Shown here piece by piece: positions 27,803 to 35,404 of a stretch of DNA of 64,000 nt (position 1 is the first letter of the stretch; every line of letters starts with the position of its first letter). Under the pieces are notes generated by a model that was not told the DNA's origin, did no database searches, and worked only from the letters and a program-made list of their open reading frames with translations. Made by a program: the position numbers and the translations under genes. The stretch is from an uncultured Alphaproteobacteria bacterium. Its GTDB lineage: Bacteria > Pseudomonadota > Alphaproteobacteria > Micavibrionales > UBA1664. The DNA lies in assembly GCA_943789475.1 (NCBI GenBank), contig CALSUG010000002.1, positions 165,739 to 229,738 of the forward strand, read 5' to 3'.

Positions 27803-28462
27803 ATGAACCCAAAATTAATTGCAAGCATTCGTACTTTTTTAGAAATGAACCAAGAAGAGTTGGCTCATGAAATAGGAACGAGCAAAACAACACTTGTTAG
27901 AATTGAGGGTGGCGGTTCAATGAAACCAGATTTAGAACGTTCACTAATCAGTTTTCTAAAGAGTCAGCGTATAGAAGTTTACGAAGCAGGTTTTCAGCAA
28001 ATAGATGATATGCGCGAAACATTATATGGAAGTGAGGGTTTCCAACAAATGTATCAGCAACTTTATACATCTATTAGACAGGGAAATGGTGATTTGTGGC
28101 TCTATAATGGTGTATCCCATCTTGTCGCGGATGGCTTAGGGCAAGATTTTATAAAAACACATCAACAAATTATGAATGATATGTCTGGTCGTTTTGGTTG
28201 GCGTGTTGTTGTTGAAGAAGGCGATGATGCCTTTTGGGGGCACAAATACGCATACTATAAATGGATACCAAAGAAACACTTCAACAATAAAACGATCTAT
28301 GTATATGGCAACACTGTCGCTATTGTCGATTTTGAAGACGGTATCCGCATCAATTTAACACACAGTAAAGATGTAACAGACACTATGCGTTTATTTTTAG
28401 AAACAACTTGGGAGGCGAAGGCATATGACCCTGATACCGAAAAATCATTTCGCCCTGAATAG
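27803..28462 (+). CDS. XRE-type HTH protein with C-terminal sensor-like domain
   Basis: A 219-residue regulator. The HTH lies in residues 1-50 (IRTFLEMNQEELAHEIGTSKTTLVRIEGG). Residues about 70-205 form a separate alpha/beta domain (DLWLYNGVSHLVADGLG, WGHKYAYYKWIPKKHFNNKTIYVYGNTVAIVDFEDGIRINLTHSKDVTDTMRLFLETTWEAK), reminiscent of the effector-binding C-terminal domain of TrmB-type regulators. That resemblance is by eye. Its last 38 bases overlap the GNAT gene, so the two are coupled. It probably controls itself and the genes downstream. Confidence 0.75.
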   Translation: MNPKLIASIRTFLEMNQEELAHEIGTSKTTLVRIEGGGSMKPDLERSLISFLKSQRIEVYEAGFQQIDDMRETLYGSEGFQQMYQQLYTSIRQGNGDLWLYNGVSHLVADGLGQDFIKTHQQIMNDMSGRFGWRVVVEEGDDAFWGHKYAYYKWIPKKHFNNKTIYVYGNTVAIVDFEDGIRINLTHSKDVTDTMRLFLETTWEAKAYDPDTEKSFRPE

Positions 28463-29012
28463 AACAGATTACATGAAGGGATTGATTGAAGGCCGTTATA
28501 AAAATCAATGGCCTGAAAACTTACGCCCCGTTCAAATAGAAGCCACAGAAGATAATTTAAATCGCTTGCAGGATAAAATTAGCGAAAAGTGGCACTGGAA
28601 TGCACAAGGGCGTTATAATGACGGCTCTTTACCTGAAAAGTTGAAACACCCTGAAACAGCATTAATTGAGTTAATGGATGATACTGTTTCCCTTGTTGAG
28701 CCAATTGGCTATACATTTGTTACCGCACCAGACGTATCTGTGAGAGAGCGTTTTTGGAATGCGTCAACACATCCGGTGATCGAAATTGAAAATTTAGGAC
28801 TATTTCCAGATTATGAAGGCGGTGGACGTGGCAAGGCGTACTTTGAAATGCTGTTCGCACACTATTTTAATAAATATGAAACGGTTTATTGGTCACAGCA
28901 TGAAACGCATTCACCAACTTTAAAACGTTTTTACATGGAAAAAATGGGAATGACCCTATTAGACGTTGATTACGTACCCGATTTTAGACCACGTGAACTG
29001 AAATTTGGATAA
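28425..29012 (+). CDS. GNAT-like acetyltransferase
   Basis: A 195-residue protein with a GNAT core: IEIENLGLFPDYEGGGRGKAYFEMLFAHYF resembles the acetyl-CoA binding strand and loop (x-x-G-x-G-K), and SPTLKRFYMEKMGMTLL resembles the last conserved GNAT helix and strand. Substrate unknown. The start ATG lies inside the end of the XRE gene, an unusually long 38-base overlap that suggests strong translational coupling. It is followed by two hairpins and the TDO-like gene. Confidence 0.65.
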   Translation: MTLIPKNHFALNRTDYMKGLIEGRYKNQWPENLRPVQIEATEDNLNRLQDKISEKWHWNAQGRYNDGSLPEKLKHPETALIELMDDTVSLVEPIGYTFVTAPDVSVRERFWNASTHPVIEIENLGLFPDYEGGGRGKAYFEMLFAHYFNKYETVYWSQHETHSPTLKRFYMEKMGMTLLDVDYVPDFRPRELKFG

Positions 29013-29017
29013 AAATT

Positions 29018-29045
29018 AGGTGTGTGCCCTCACCTTAACACACCT
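29018..29045 (+). terminator. Hairpin after the GNAT gene
   Basis: AGGTGTGT and ACACACCT form a perfect eight-base stem six bases after the stop codon. A second pair, CTATTTGG (29056-29063) with CCAAATAG (29089-29096), follows. Neither has a good T-run, so these may stabilise the transcript end rather than terminate. Confidence 0.4.
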
Positions 29046-29162
29046 CTAAATAAATCTATTTGGGTGTGCTCACTTTATAAAAACACGTCCAAATAGGTGT
29101 AAAACACTATAAATTTCCATATTTTATTGATACTCACCAATCACCCTTGTCATTCTGATTTT

Positions 29163-29225
29163 GAGGGCGGTTGGTTGAATAATGTTCCCCATGTTATTTG
29201 AATGATCAATTCGCCCTCACTTTTT
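29163..29225 (+). terminator. Terminator-like hairpin just upstream of the TDO-like gene
   Basis: GAGGGCG (29163-29169) pairs with CGCCCTC (29212-29218), closing a loop of 42 bases that has further partial pairing (AATAAT with GTTATT), and a TTTTT run follows. It ends 23 bases before the ATG of the TDO-like gene. A terminator in that position could be a regulated attenuator; no leader peptide with repeated codons was found before it. Confidence 0.45.
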
Positions 29226-29248
29226 ATAAAAATTAGAAGGAGAGAAAA

Positions 29249-30112
29249 ATGGATAATTTAAAAGAAGGTGTCACGTTATCAACAAAGTTACCATGGCGTA
29301 CTTTAGATAATGGAATGCAAAAATCAGAAAAAGAAAATGTATTACACAGTGCCTTACAAGATATTCGAGCGAAAACAGCATTCAATGATATTGCAATGTT
29401 AGACGCAAAAATGATGTATGTGATCGCATCTAAGGCTGAATTAGAAGATGTTGCGCATGATTTTCGCGAAGTTATTCTAGATGGATTAAAATTTATGCAA
29501 CGCCCCGCAATTTCCCAACTTACATATGAAGATATTATTTTTACAAATCCACAAAATGATATGCGTACATTTACAAAGGGAACAACGGGAGAGAGTGAGG
29601 CATTATTTTATCGTGGACATCAAATTATTGAAAGGCACCTTAATGATATTATTGAATTATTAAAAACAGCACATAAAACTGGTGAAGCAGATTTTCTTGA
29701 TATGGCTTGCCAATGCGTTATGGCCGCGACTTCGGCAATGAAGACAGTTGGATCAGAACTAAATCAATCTGACTATCAAGTATTTCGTACATATTATGAT
29801 GAAAATCCGTATACAGAGGAATTTGGGCCTAGCGGAAGATTTTCCACTAACATCCCTCATATCGATATTTTATTGAATGGTTGGCACAAATATGACGATC
29901 GCGAAACACTAATCAATAATGTGGATTACTTCCCTCAAAGAGGCATGCTTAATTTACGTCAATCACTGAACGATGAAATTGATTTGTCGAAGCGTTTTCA
30001 AAAAAATGCTTATGGGGCAGATAGGTTACAAACAATTCGCGACTGGATGAATACATTTCGCAAAACCCATCAAGGATCGATGAGAGAACGATTTTCAAAC
30101 ACAATTCGATAA
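29249..30112 (+). CDS. Tryptophan 2,3-dioxygenase-superfamily haem protein (TDO/PrnB-like)
   Basis: I recognise this 287-residue protein by pattern, not by a search. ESEALFYRGHQIIERHLNDII aligns with the TDO segment containing DEx-LF-x-x-x-HQ-x-x-E, placing H124 at the distal active-site histidine. DYQVFRTYYD places R180 at the arginine that binds the substrate carboxylate, GPSGRFS aligns with the SGFQS loop, and FRKTHQGSMRERF places H274 at the proximal haem ligand (WRxxHxxxVxR). TDO opens the indole ring of tryptophan; relatives such as PrnB do other chemistry. It is preceded by a strong ribosome site (AGAAGGAGAG). The neighbour downstream is a Trp-codon attenuator, which supports a tryptophan link. 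Confidence 0.6.
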   Translation: MDNLKEGVTLSTKLPWRTLDNGMQKSEKENVLHSALQDIRAKTAFNDIAMLDAKMMYVIASKAELEDVAHDFREVILDGLKFMQRPAISQLTYEDIIFTNPQNDMRTFTKGTTGESEALFYRGHQIIERHLNDIIELLKTAHKTGEADFLDMACQCVMAATSAMKTVGSELNQSDYQVFRTYYDENPYTEEFGPSGRFSTNIPHIDILLNGWHKYDDRETLINNVDYFPQRGMLNLRQSLNDEIDLSKRFQKNAYGADRLQTIRDWMNTFRKTHQGSMRERFSNTIR

Positions 30113-30186
30113 CTCAAAAAATAGATCATCATCAAAAATTAAAAAATATATTGACGAAAATAATAAACCTATGTCATCGTTACGGC

Positions 30187-30243
30187 ATGGAAAGACAAGT
30201 ACGTTTTAATTTTTCTAATACTTGGTGGTGGTCATTCACATAG
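30187..30243 (+). CDS. Tryptophan leader peptide (three consecutive Trp codons)
   Basis: ATG GAA AGA ... TGG TGG TGG TCA TTC ACA TAG encodes MERQVRFNFSNTWWWSFT. Three consecutive Trp codons just before a stop and just before a terminator are the hallmark of a trp operon leader peptide. The gene is too short for the ORF track. The first half of the 1:2 hairpin begins directly after the Trp codons, as required for ribosome-mediated attenuation. No strong ribosome site is seen. A TTGACG at 30151-30156 could be the -35 of its promoter, but the matching -10 is unclear. Confidence 0.85.
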   Translation: MERQVRFNFSNTWWWSFT

Positions 30244-30318
30244 AATGACGGCTTTGTGCGTACGCGTACATACAATTGAACATAATGCCGTTAGATTGAT
30301 TTAACGGTATTTTTATTT
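30231..30318 (+). promoter_or_regulatory. trp-type transcription attenuator
   Basis: Three competing structures can be drawn. Pause hairpin 1:2: GTCATTC (30231-30237) with GAATGAC (30243-30249). Antiterminator 2:3: TGACGGC (30246-30252) with GCCGTTA (30287-30293). Terminator 3:4: GCCGTTA (30287-30293) with TAACGGT (30302-30308), followed by the T-rich TTTTTATTT. CCGTTAGA can also pair perfectly with TCTAACGG (30331-30338), again followed by Ts. In ample tryptophan the terminator should form; a ribosome stalled at the Trp codons should favour 2:3 and allow read-through into the TrpD-like gene. Confidence 0.8.
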
Positions 30319-30365
30319 CCAGATTTTCTTTCTAACGGTTTTTACAAAAAACTAAGGAAAGAAAA

Positions 30366-31880
30366 ATGCAATTACAAAACACAGTTACAGATTTTAAAAA
30401 TCAATATCTTACGCCAATTAGCAATATTCCGTTGATAGACACTCCGTATGTTCAGGATAAACATGATTTAAATGTGTCTCTTGATGTATTGGCCAATAAT
30501 ACACGATATGTTGAACGTCTACCCGCAATCATAAAAGAATATGAAGGGGAATTATCCTTATTGACTGACCCTTCTTTTTACTCACACATGGATAGAAAAT
30601 TAAAATCAGGAAAAAATCTAGATTTTGAAGAATCTTTTTGCTCTTCTATTTTTGTTTGTGCTTGCATAAATTTACCACTCAAATCGTATCTTATTGAAAA
30701 TGGTTCAATTTTCCCAGAAGGACAAACACATATTTTACAATCCACCGCCTTGCTTTCAACCCTCTCGGCAAAGGAGGCGTTAAAAGGTTTGAATAGTAAC
30801 GAAATTGCAGGCCTAGTTTCAGGTGTGTTAGAATTAGATACAGTTGTTAGACTATCTGCAAATGAACCTGTCTTATGCTTTGGTGGTATGGGGGGTGATA
30901 AAGGTTATGAATTTGTAGGAGATAGTAAGTTATTTAGTCTCTCGACACTGGCTTCATTCGCAACATCATTGTCAGGATTAACACATAAACATCATAGTTA
31001 CCCAAACACTTCAAAGGTCGCGGGGCAGACAACATTAGAAGAATTTGGCGCACGATCGGATTTTACCTGCGCTGGTGAAATGAGTGATGTATTTAATCAG
31101 GCCTCACTTATCATGACGAGTTGTCACAACACTCGTACAATACATGCATTGTCACATGTCTTACGTGGCGAAACTATCAACCATCTTATTGGTCCATTAG
31201 CGTATACAATTGATAGTGAAACGCCTGTTCAACCATTTATTGGTGTTAATGAAAAAATTCACCCTCAAACTTTGGCAGAAGCAATTTTGAAGATGAAACA
31301 ACGCAATATTCAAAACTATGATCGTGGTGTTGTTTTTGCAGGTTTATCAGCACACCCTGATACATTTACTGATACAGAAATGAGGGGATTAACGGATGAA
31401 AATTATTACTATAATAGTGATGATATACGTAATTTAGTCCGCTTAGATGAAGTGGCACCGCCTCCTTATGGAACGTTGGCTTGTTTCTTTTTAAATGATG
31501 AATTTTTAGGAAACTATATTTTGTCACCAGAAGATTTTTATGATGAAGATGTCCTAGCGAACATAGAGTTAGATAAACTTCTTATTCAAAATAAATACAA
31601 TGATATTATGGAGGCTAATTATTCCGCATTAAAGGGTGATGAAGAATCTAAATCACGTTATCTCGCTATGACAATTGGTTTAGCTAATTTTGTACGCTTT
31701 TCACTGCATGATGAGTGTGCACTAAATAGTGATAATTTTACGATAAGCAGGAACATGTTGCGTATGCATACAGCACAGGCCTATGAAGATATAAAAAATG
31801 GGAATGCTTATCAAAAAATGAAGCAATATTGTGAGGCAACACAACGGATAACATCATCGTTGGAGTATAAAGTTAAATGA
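30366..31880 (+). CDS. TrpD/nucleoside-phosphorylase-fold (glycosyltransferase family 3) protein
   Basis: A 504-residue protein. LCFGGMGGDKGYEFVGDSKLFSLSTLASF (residues 170-198) matches the PRPP/phosphate-binding motif of anthranilate phosphoribosyltransferase (GTGGD...NIST). KHHSYPNTSKVAGQTTLEEFG (208-228) matches HGNRSxSSKSGSADVLEALG, and LRGETINHLIGPLAYTIDSETPVQPFIGVNE matches LGIRTxFNLLGPLxNP...GV. TrpD is about 340 residues; here there is an extra N-terminal region of about 125 residues. It sits directly behind the Trp attenuator with AAGGAAAG before the ATG, which favours a role tied to tryptophan or a related indole/anthranilate, but nucleoside phosphorolysis is possible. It overlaps the HAD gene by four bases. 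Confidence 0.65.
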   Translation: MQLQNTVTDFKNQYLTPISNIPLIDTPYVQDKHDLNVSLDVLANNTRYVERLPAIIKEYEGELSLLTDPSFYSHMDRKLKSGKNLDFEESFCSSIFVCACINLPLKSYLIENGSIFPEGQTHILQSTALLSTLSAKEALKGLNSNEIAGLVSGVLELDTVVRLSANEPVLCFGGMGGDKGYEFVGDSKLFSLSTLASFATSLSGLTHKHHSYPNTSKVAGQTTLEEFGARSDFTCAGEMSDVFNQASLIMTSCHNTRTIHALSHVLRGETINHLIGPLAYTIDSETPVQPFIGVNEKIHPQTLAEAILKMKQRNIQNYDRGVVFAGLSAHPDTFTDTEMRGLTDENYYYNSDDIRNLVRLDEVAPPPYGTLACFFLNDEFLGNYILSPEDFYDEDVLANIELDKLLIQNKYNDIMEANYSALKGDEESKSRYLAMTIGLANFVRFSLHDECALNSDNFTISRNMLRMHTAQAYEDIKNGNAYQKMKQYCEATQRITSSLEYKVK

Positions 31881-32623
31881 TTAAATCACCACTAGGCACG
31901 CACAGGCTTCTTATATTGGATATGGATTTGACTTTGGCCATTCCACATGATGTTTCATTTTATAATCAATATGGTGATAAAGTGGTTGAGGCCATTTCTG
32001 AATATTTCAACACTAGCGCACATAGAGCGTTCTCCATGACACAATTCTACCGCAAACATTATGACGGTGGTGAACAGGCATTATTTCGTGGAGACGCACA
32101 CCTCCACTTTCCTGATGTCGAACAAAAACCAAAGGATTATGCGTTACTGCATGCAAAGCTATCTGAAATAGATACAAACAATATTTTTTATTCCGCAAGC
32201 TAAGGTTAGAACGCAAATTAATCAATTACGTACACACGGTATCCAAGTGGTTGTATTGACGAGTAGTCCAGATACTTTGACGGATAACATTTTTAAAAGC
32301 AATCTGGATTTGATCCCAAAAAAGATTTTGATGGAATATACGCGTATACCAAGGATAATGGTCCACCTAAAATTATAGAGGGGGCATCAATTTTTTAAAC
32401 AAATCATGGATGATTTTGATTGTCATCCACGTCAAGTCTTGTGTGTAGGTGATAGTATTCAACATGATGGTCAATCCTGCCATGGCACTTGATGCGGATG
32501 CGTGGTGTCATTTCTGAACAATTAATAAGCGGTTACACAACTGTTCCAAAATTAGAAAAATTACTCAACGACATAAATCAAACATACCAGCGAAAGAGGA
32601 GAACAAATGACTATAATAATTGA
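31877..32623 (+). pseudogene. HAD-family phosphatase, frameshifted
   Basis: The first 100 residues are intact and hold HAD motif I (LLILDMDLTLAIP). After about 32200 the frame changes, and reading across frames recovers motif II (IQVVVLTSS), KKDFDGIYAYTKDNG-like sequence in a shifted frame, and motif III/IV (VLCVGDSIQHDG). At least three single-base changes are needed to rebuild one protein of about 245 residues ending at 32623. It is coupled to the TrpD-like gene by ATGA and overlaps the nucleoside hydrolase start. Intact, it would dephosphorylate a small phosphate ester, perhaps a nucleotide. The breaks may be sequencing errors. Confidence 0.65.
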
Positions 32624-33534
32624 TACAGATGCAGGGCACGATGATGGCATTGGCGATGTTGATGATGATGGCACATTGTCCTAAGGATATTTTTGTGTTT
32701 TACGGGTGTCGCAGGTAACGCTGGTTGATTGAAAAACGTTGCACGTAATATTACCGCAATTCAACATATGGCAGGGTATACAAATATTCCAATGCATACA
32801 GGAAACCCTTCACCATTAAAGTGTGATTTGGTTACCGCGAATTGCCACGGTGAAAGTGGTTTGGATGGCTTAGATATGTCTGATGTAACATTTAAATTGG
32901 ACGGTATTGCACCAGAAAAAATTGTTGAATTAGCACATGGAAATTCAGGCAAACTAACTATTCTCACATTAGGGCCATTATCAAATGTTGCGCGTGCGTT
33001 ACAGATGGATCCAACAATTGAAAATAAGATTAAAGAAGTGATCATTATGGGGGGCGCAATTGACGTTGAAGGCAATCAAAACCGTGTTGCCGAATTTTAA
33101 TATCTTTGTTGATCCTCATGCCGCAGATATTGTATTTCAATCATCTGTTCCAAAAAATTCTTGTACCACTTGACCCATGCAATGACATCATTATTCCAAT
33201 TGATGAATTTGATCGATTAAAGGGACACCGCATGTATGATGATATTCGTTCACTCATGCAACATTTTATATCAGGTATTGAACTGGAAATAGGTGTGCAA
33301 GGGGCACTGGTTTATGACGCATTGGGCGGCCTATTATTTGATTGGGGGCCCCTGATGCATGCACACTCAAATCAATGGATGTTATCATTGAAACGGATGG
33401 CACGCATACACGTGGCATGACAATTGCTGAGAAACGAAAAAAATGTGACTAAAAATAATAATATGAAGGTTGTCACATCAATTGATGGCCAACGTTTTGT
33501 AAATGATATGATAGGATTATTACTAAGACTCTAG
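32607..33534 (+). pseudogene. Inosine/uridine-preferring nucleoside hydrolase, frameshifted
   Basis: The start MTIIIDTDAGHDD is the calcium-binding motif of nucleoside hydrolases, which split nucleosides into base and ribose. Removing one G at about 32643 restores HDDALAM. Later frames give LKNVARNITAIQHMAG, KLTILTLGPLSNVARALQMDP, EVIIMGGAIDVEGNQNRVAEFN, and DPHAADIVFQSSVP, all family-typical, and the C-terminal His region (ALVYDALG). Several single-base breaks interrupt the roughly 305-residue protein. A GAGGAG site lies ahead of ATG 32607. It is the last gene of the cassette behind the Trp attenuator. Confidence 0.75.
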
Positions 33535-33578
33535 GACTATATTTACTTTTTTATATAAACCGATTAAAACATTAAAAT

Positions 33579-35065
33579 ATGTCTGACATACCCTCTGAAA
33601 CCCATAAGAAAAGAAAATATTTTGTTGGGTTGATAGCTTACTATGATGTTTCATCAGAAAAATCATGGCTAGAGTTTAAGCATAACAATTGTGATCCTAA
33701 AAAAATAGGAGTATTGTGCTCGGCAATTTCAAACAGTGCGCGTATTTGGCTGGTAAAGATGGTGGGATATGTTGTATGGGGAGTTTCAGATAGTGACAAA
33801 TCAATTTTAGGAACAAATTTTGATCCAGACTCTAAAACTATAGGCAATCAAGTTTTGGAATTATGGCTCGCTCAACAATTAACGCCAAGTTTAAATTTCA
33901 AATTTGATAAGGTTACTCACCCTGAAGGAGAAGTCGTACTACTAGAAATACCTGCGGCTACTAGTGCTCCTGTTTCTTTTTAAAACATTCCTTATATTCG
34001 TATAGGAAGCGGTACACCCAAATTAACTGAGTATCCTGAACGCTTAGTTGATTTAGTTGAAAAAATAAAACCATACACATGGGAAACAGGTATCGCTAAG
34101 CAATTTCTCTCCTCCGACGAACTTCTGCAACTATTAGATTATTCGAGTTACTTTACACTGACAAGACAACCCTTACCTGAAAACAAAGAGTTGATTTTAG
34201 GTAAACTAGAGGCAGATAAGTTAATTAAGAGAGATGTTTCTAATTATTGGAATATTACAAATATGGGAGGATTACTTTTTGCTAATGATATTAGTGAGTT
34301 TGACACTTCTCTATCTCGAAAAGGGGTTCGGTTAATTGCATACCAAGGTAATAACAGATCCTCAATGGTTACGCACAGAAGAGATGGTTTAAAAGGGTAT
34401 GCTAACGGATTTGAAGGACTGATGAATTACATTAATGCTTTGATTCCGACTAATGAATATATCGGTAAAGCATTGAGAGAAGAAATACCTTTGTTTCCTG
34501 CATTGGCAATGCGTGAACTAATTGCTAATGCTTTAATTCATCAGGACATGACAATAACAGGAGCCGGACCTCAAATTGAAATTTTTTTCTGATCGAATTG
34601 AAATTACTAATCCTGGTCGACCTTTGGTTTGAAACGAACAGAATGATTGATTTACCTCCCCAATCTAGAAATGAAACAATTGCATCATTAATGAGAAGAA
34701 TGGGGTTATGTGAAGAGCAAGGAAGTGGACTGGATAAAGTAATATCACAAGCAGAATTATTCCAACTACCTGCTCCTGATTTTAGAGACAACAATAATTC
34801 AATGCAGGCTGTTTTATTTGCTCCGCGATCTTTTTCAGAAATGACTCCCGCAGAAAGAACTAGAGCGTGCTATCAGCATGCTGGTATTAAAATATTTAAG
34901 CGGTGAAAGAATGAAAAATGCAACACTGTGTGAGCGCTTCGGCATTGACAGTAAAAACGCGGCACAGACAACCAAAGTAATTAAAAAAAGCGGAAGAACA
35001 AGAATTAGTTTAAAATTGCTGATATAGAGCATCCAAGAGCTGGATATGTACCAATATGGGCATAA
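33579..35065 (+). pseudogene. AlbA_2 (Schlafen-type) ATP-binding protein, broken by a stop and several indels
   Basis: The N-terminal part is an AlbA_2 domain (SSEKSWLEFKHNNCDPKKIGVLCSAISNSA, GYVVWGVSDSDKSILGTNFDP). The C-terminal part is the HATPase-like region of COG2865 proteins (FPALAMRELIANALIHQDM, RIEITNPGRPL, SRNETIASLMRRMGLCEEQGSGLDKV) and ends in a winged helix. There is an in-frame TAA at 33981 (AAA expected), and extra bases at about 34585, 34628, 34873, 34986 and 35007. Such proteins are regulators or defence-associated factors; the role here is unknown. Damage may be genuine decay or sequencing error. Confidence 0.75.
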
Positions 35066-35189
35066 ATGTAGCTTTTCTTGACTGTGTTTTGATTTTTTCA
35101 AAGTTTTTTTTTATTTTTTTTCAAAATTAAAACAATTAAAATCAATGACTTATTTGTATTTTTTCTACTTTTAGTTTCTTGATCGCCTT

Positions 35190-35217
35190 TTGACTCCGTT
35201 ATAACAGTTGGAATAAT
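35190..35217 (+). promoter_or_regulatory. Possible sigma-70 promoter near the right end of the island
   Basis: The 337-base stretch 35066-35402 holds no convincing gene. It begins with long T-runs, then a TTGACT (35190-35195) and AATAAT (35212-35217) with 16 bases between, resembling a -35/-10 pair, and a GGGAGGTGA downstream. It points towards attR, where the neighbouring host gene lies on the opposite strand, so any transcript would be antisense to it. Confidence 0.3.
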
Positions 35218-35300
35218 TAGTACCTCGTTTAGGGAGGTGAATTGTGGAACGAAAAGTATTCAGAGGCATGGTATTTTTATTTGCACGTAGAGAAACACAA

Positions 35301-35324
35301 TGGGGGGTATAATTGGGGGGTAGA
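35301..35324 (+). repeat. Paired GGGGGGTATA/GGGGGGTAGA repeat near attR
   Basis: TGGGGGGTATAATTGGGGGGTAG repeats the layout of the paired G-rich unit at 19351-19376, in the same orientation and just inside the opposite end of the island. I infer integrase arm-type sites. Confidence 0.45.
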
Positions 35325-35387
35325 TGTTAAATTTGTATTTAACATTTATCGTTTTTATATCAGTGCAATAAGATATTTGATGTGAAA

Positions 35388-35404
35388 CCCATCCTCCCGC
35401 CATT
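35388..35404 (+). repeat. attR: attR: copy of the tRNA-Ser 3' end
   Basis: CCCATCCTCCCGCCATT matches attL with one T missing. It abuts the stop codon of the SDR gene on the other strand, so core-genome sequence resumes at about 35405. Confidence 0.78.

Larger units (their letters stand above)
19240..35404. mobile_element. Genomic island integrated at tRNA-Ser (about 16 kb)
   Basis: The island begins at tRNA-Ser and ends at a 17-base copy of the tRNA 3' end. It carries a P4-type integrase at the left edge, AlpA/excisionase-like regulators, an HUH replication initiator, a sigma-factor fusion, XRE regulators, a tryptophan-linked metabolic cassette and a broken AlbA_2 protein. No phage structural, portal, terminase or conjugation genes are visible, so it is not a complete prophage or conjugative element; it could be a satellite or mobilisable island that uses a helper. 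The genes are mostly AT-rich with frequent AGA codons, unlike the flanking core genes. Confidence 0.85.

Noticed and set aside
35241-35384. TTG-start frame after a GGGAGGTGA near the right island end
   Set aside because: It runs through the G-rich repeat and has low-complexity composition; probably a chance frame.
19240-35404. Island as a complete prophage or conjugative element
   Set aside because: No capsid, portal, terminase, tail, relaxase with coupling protein, or type IV secretion genes are visible in the 16 kb.
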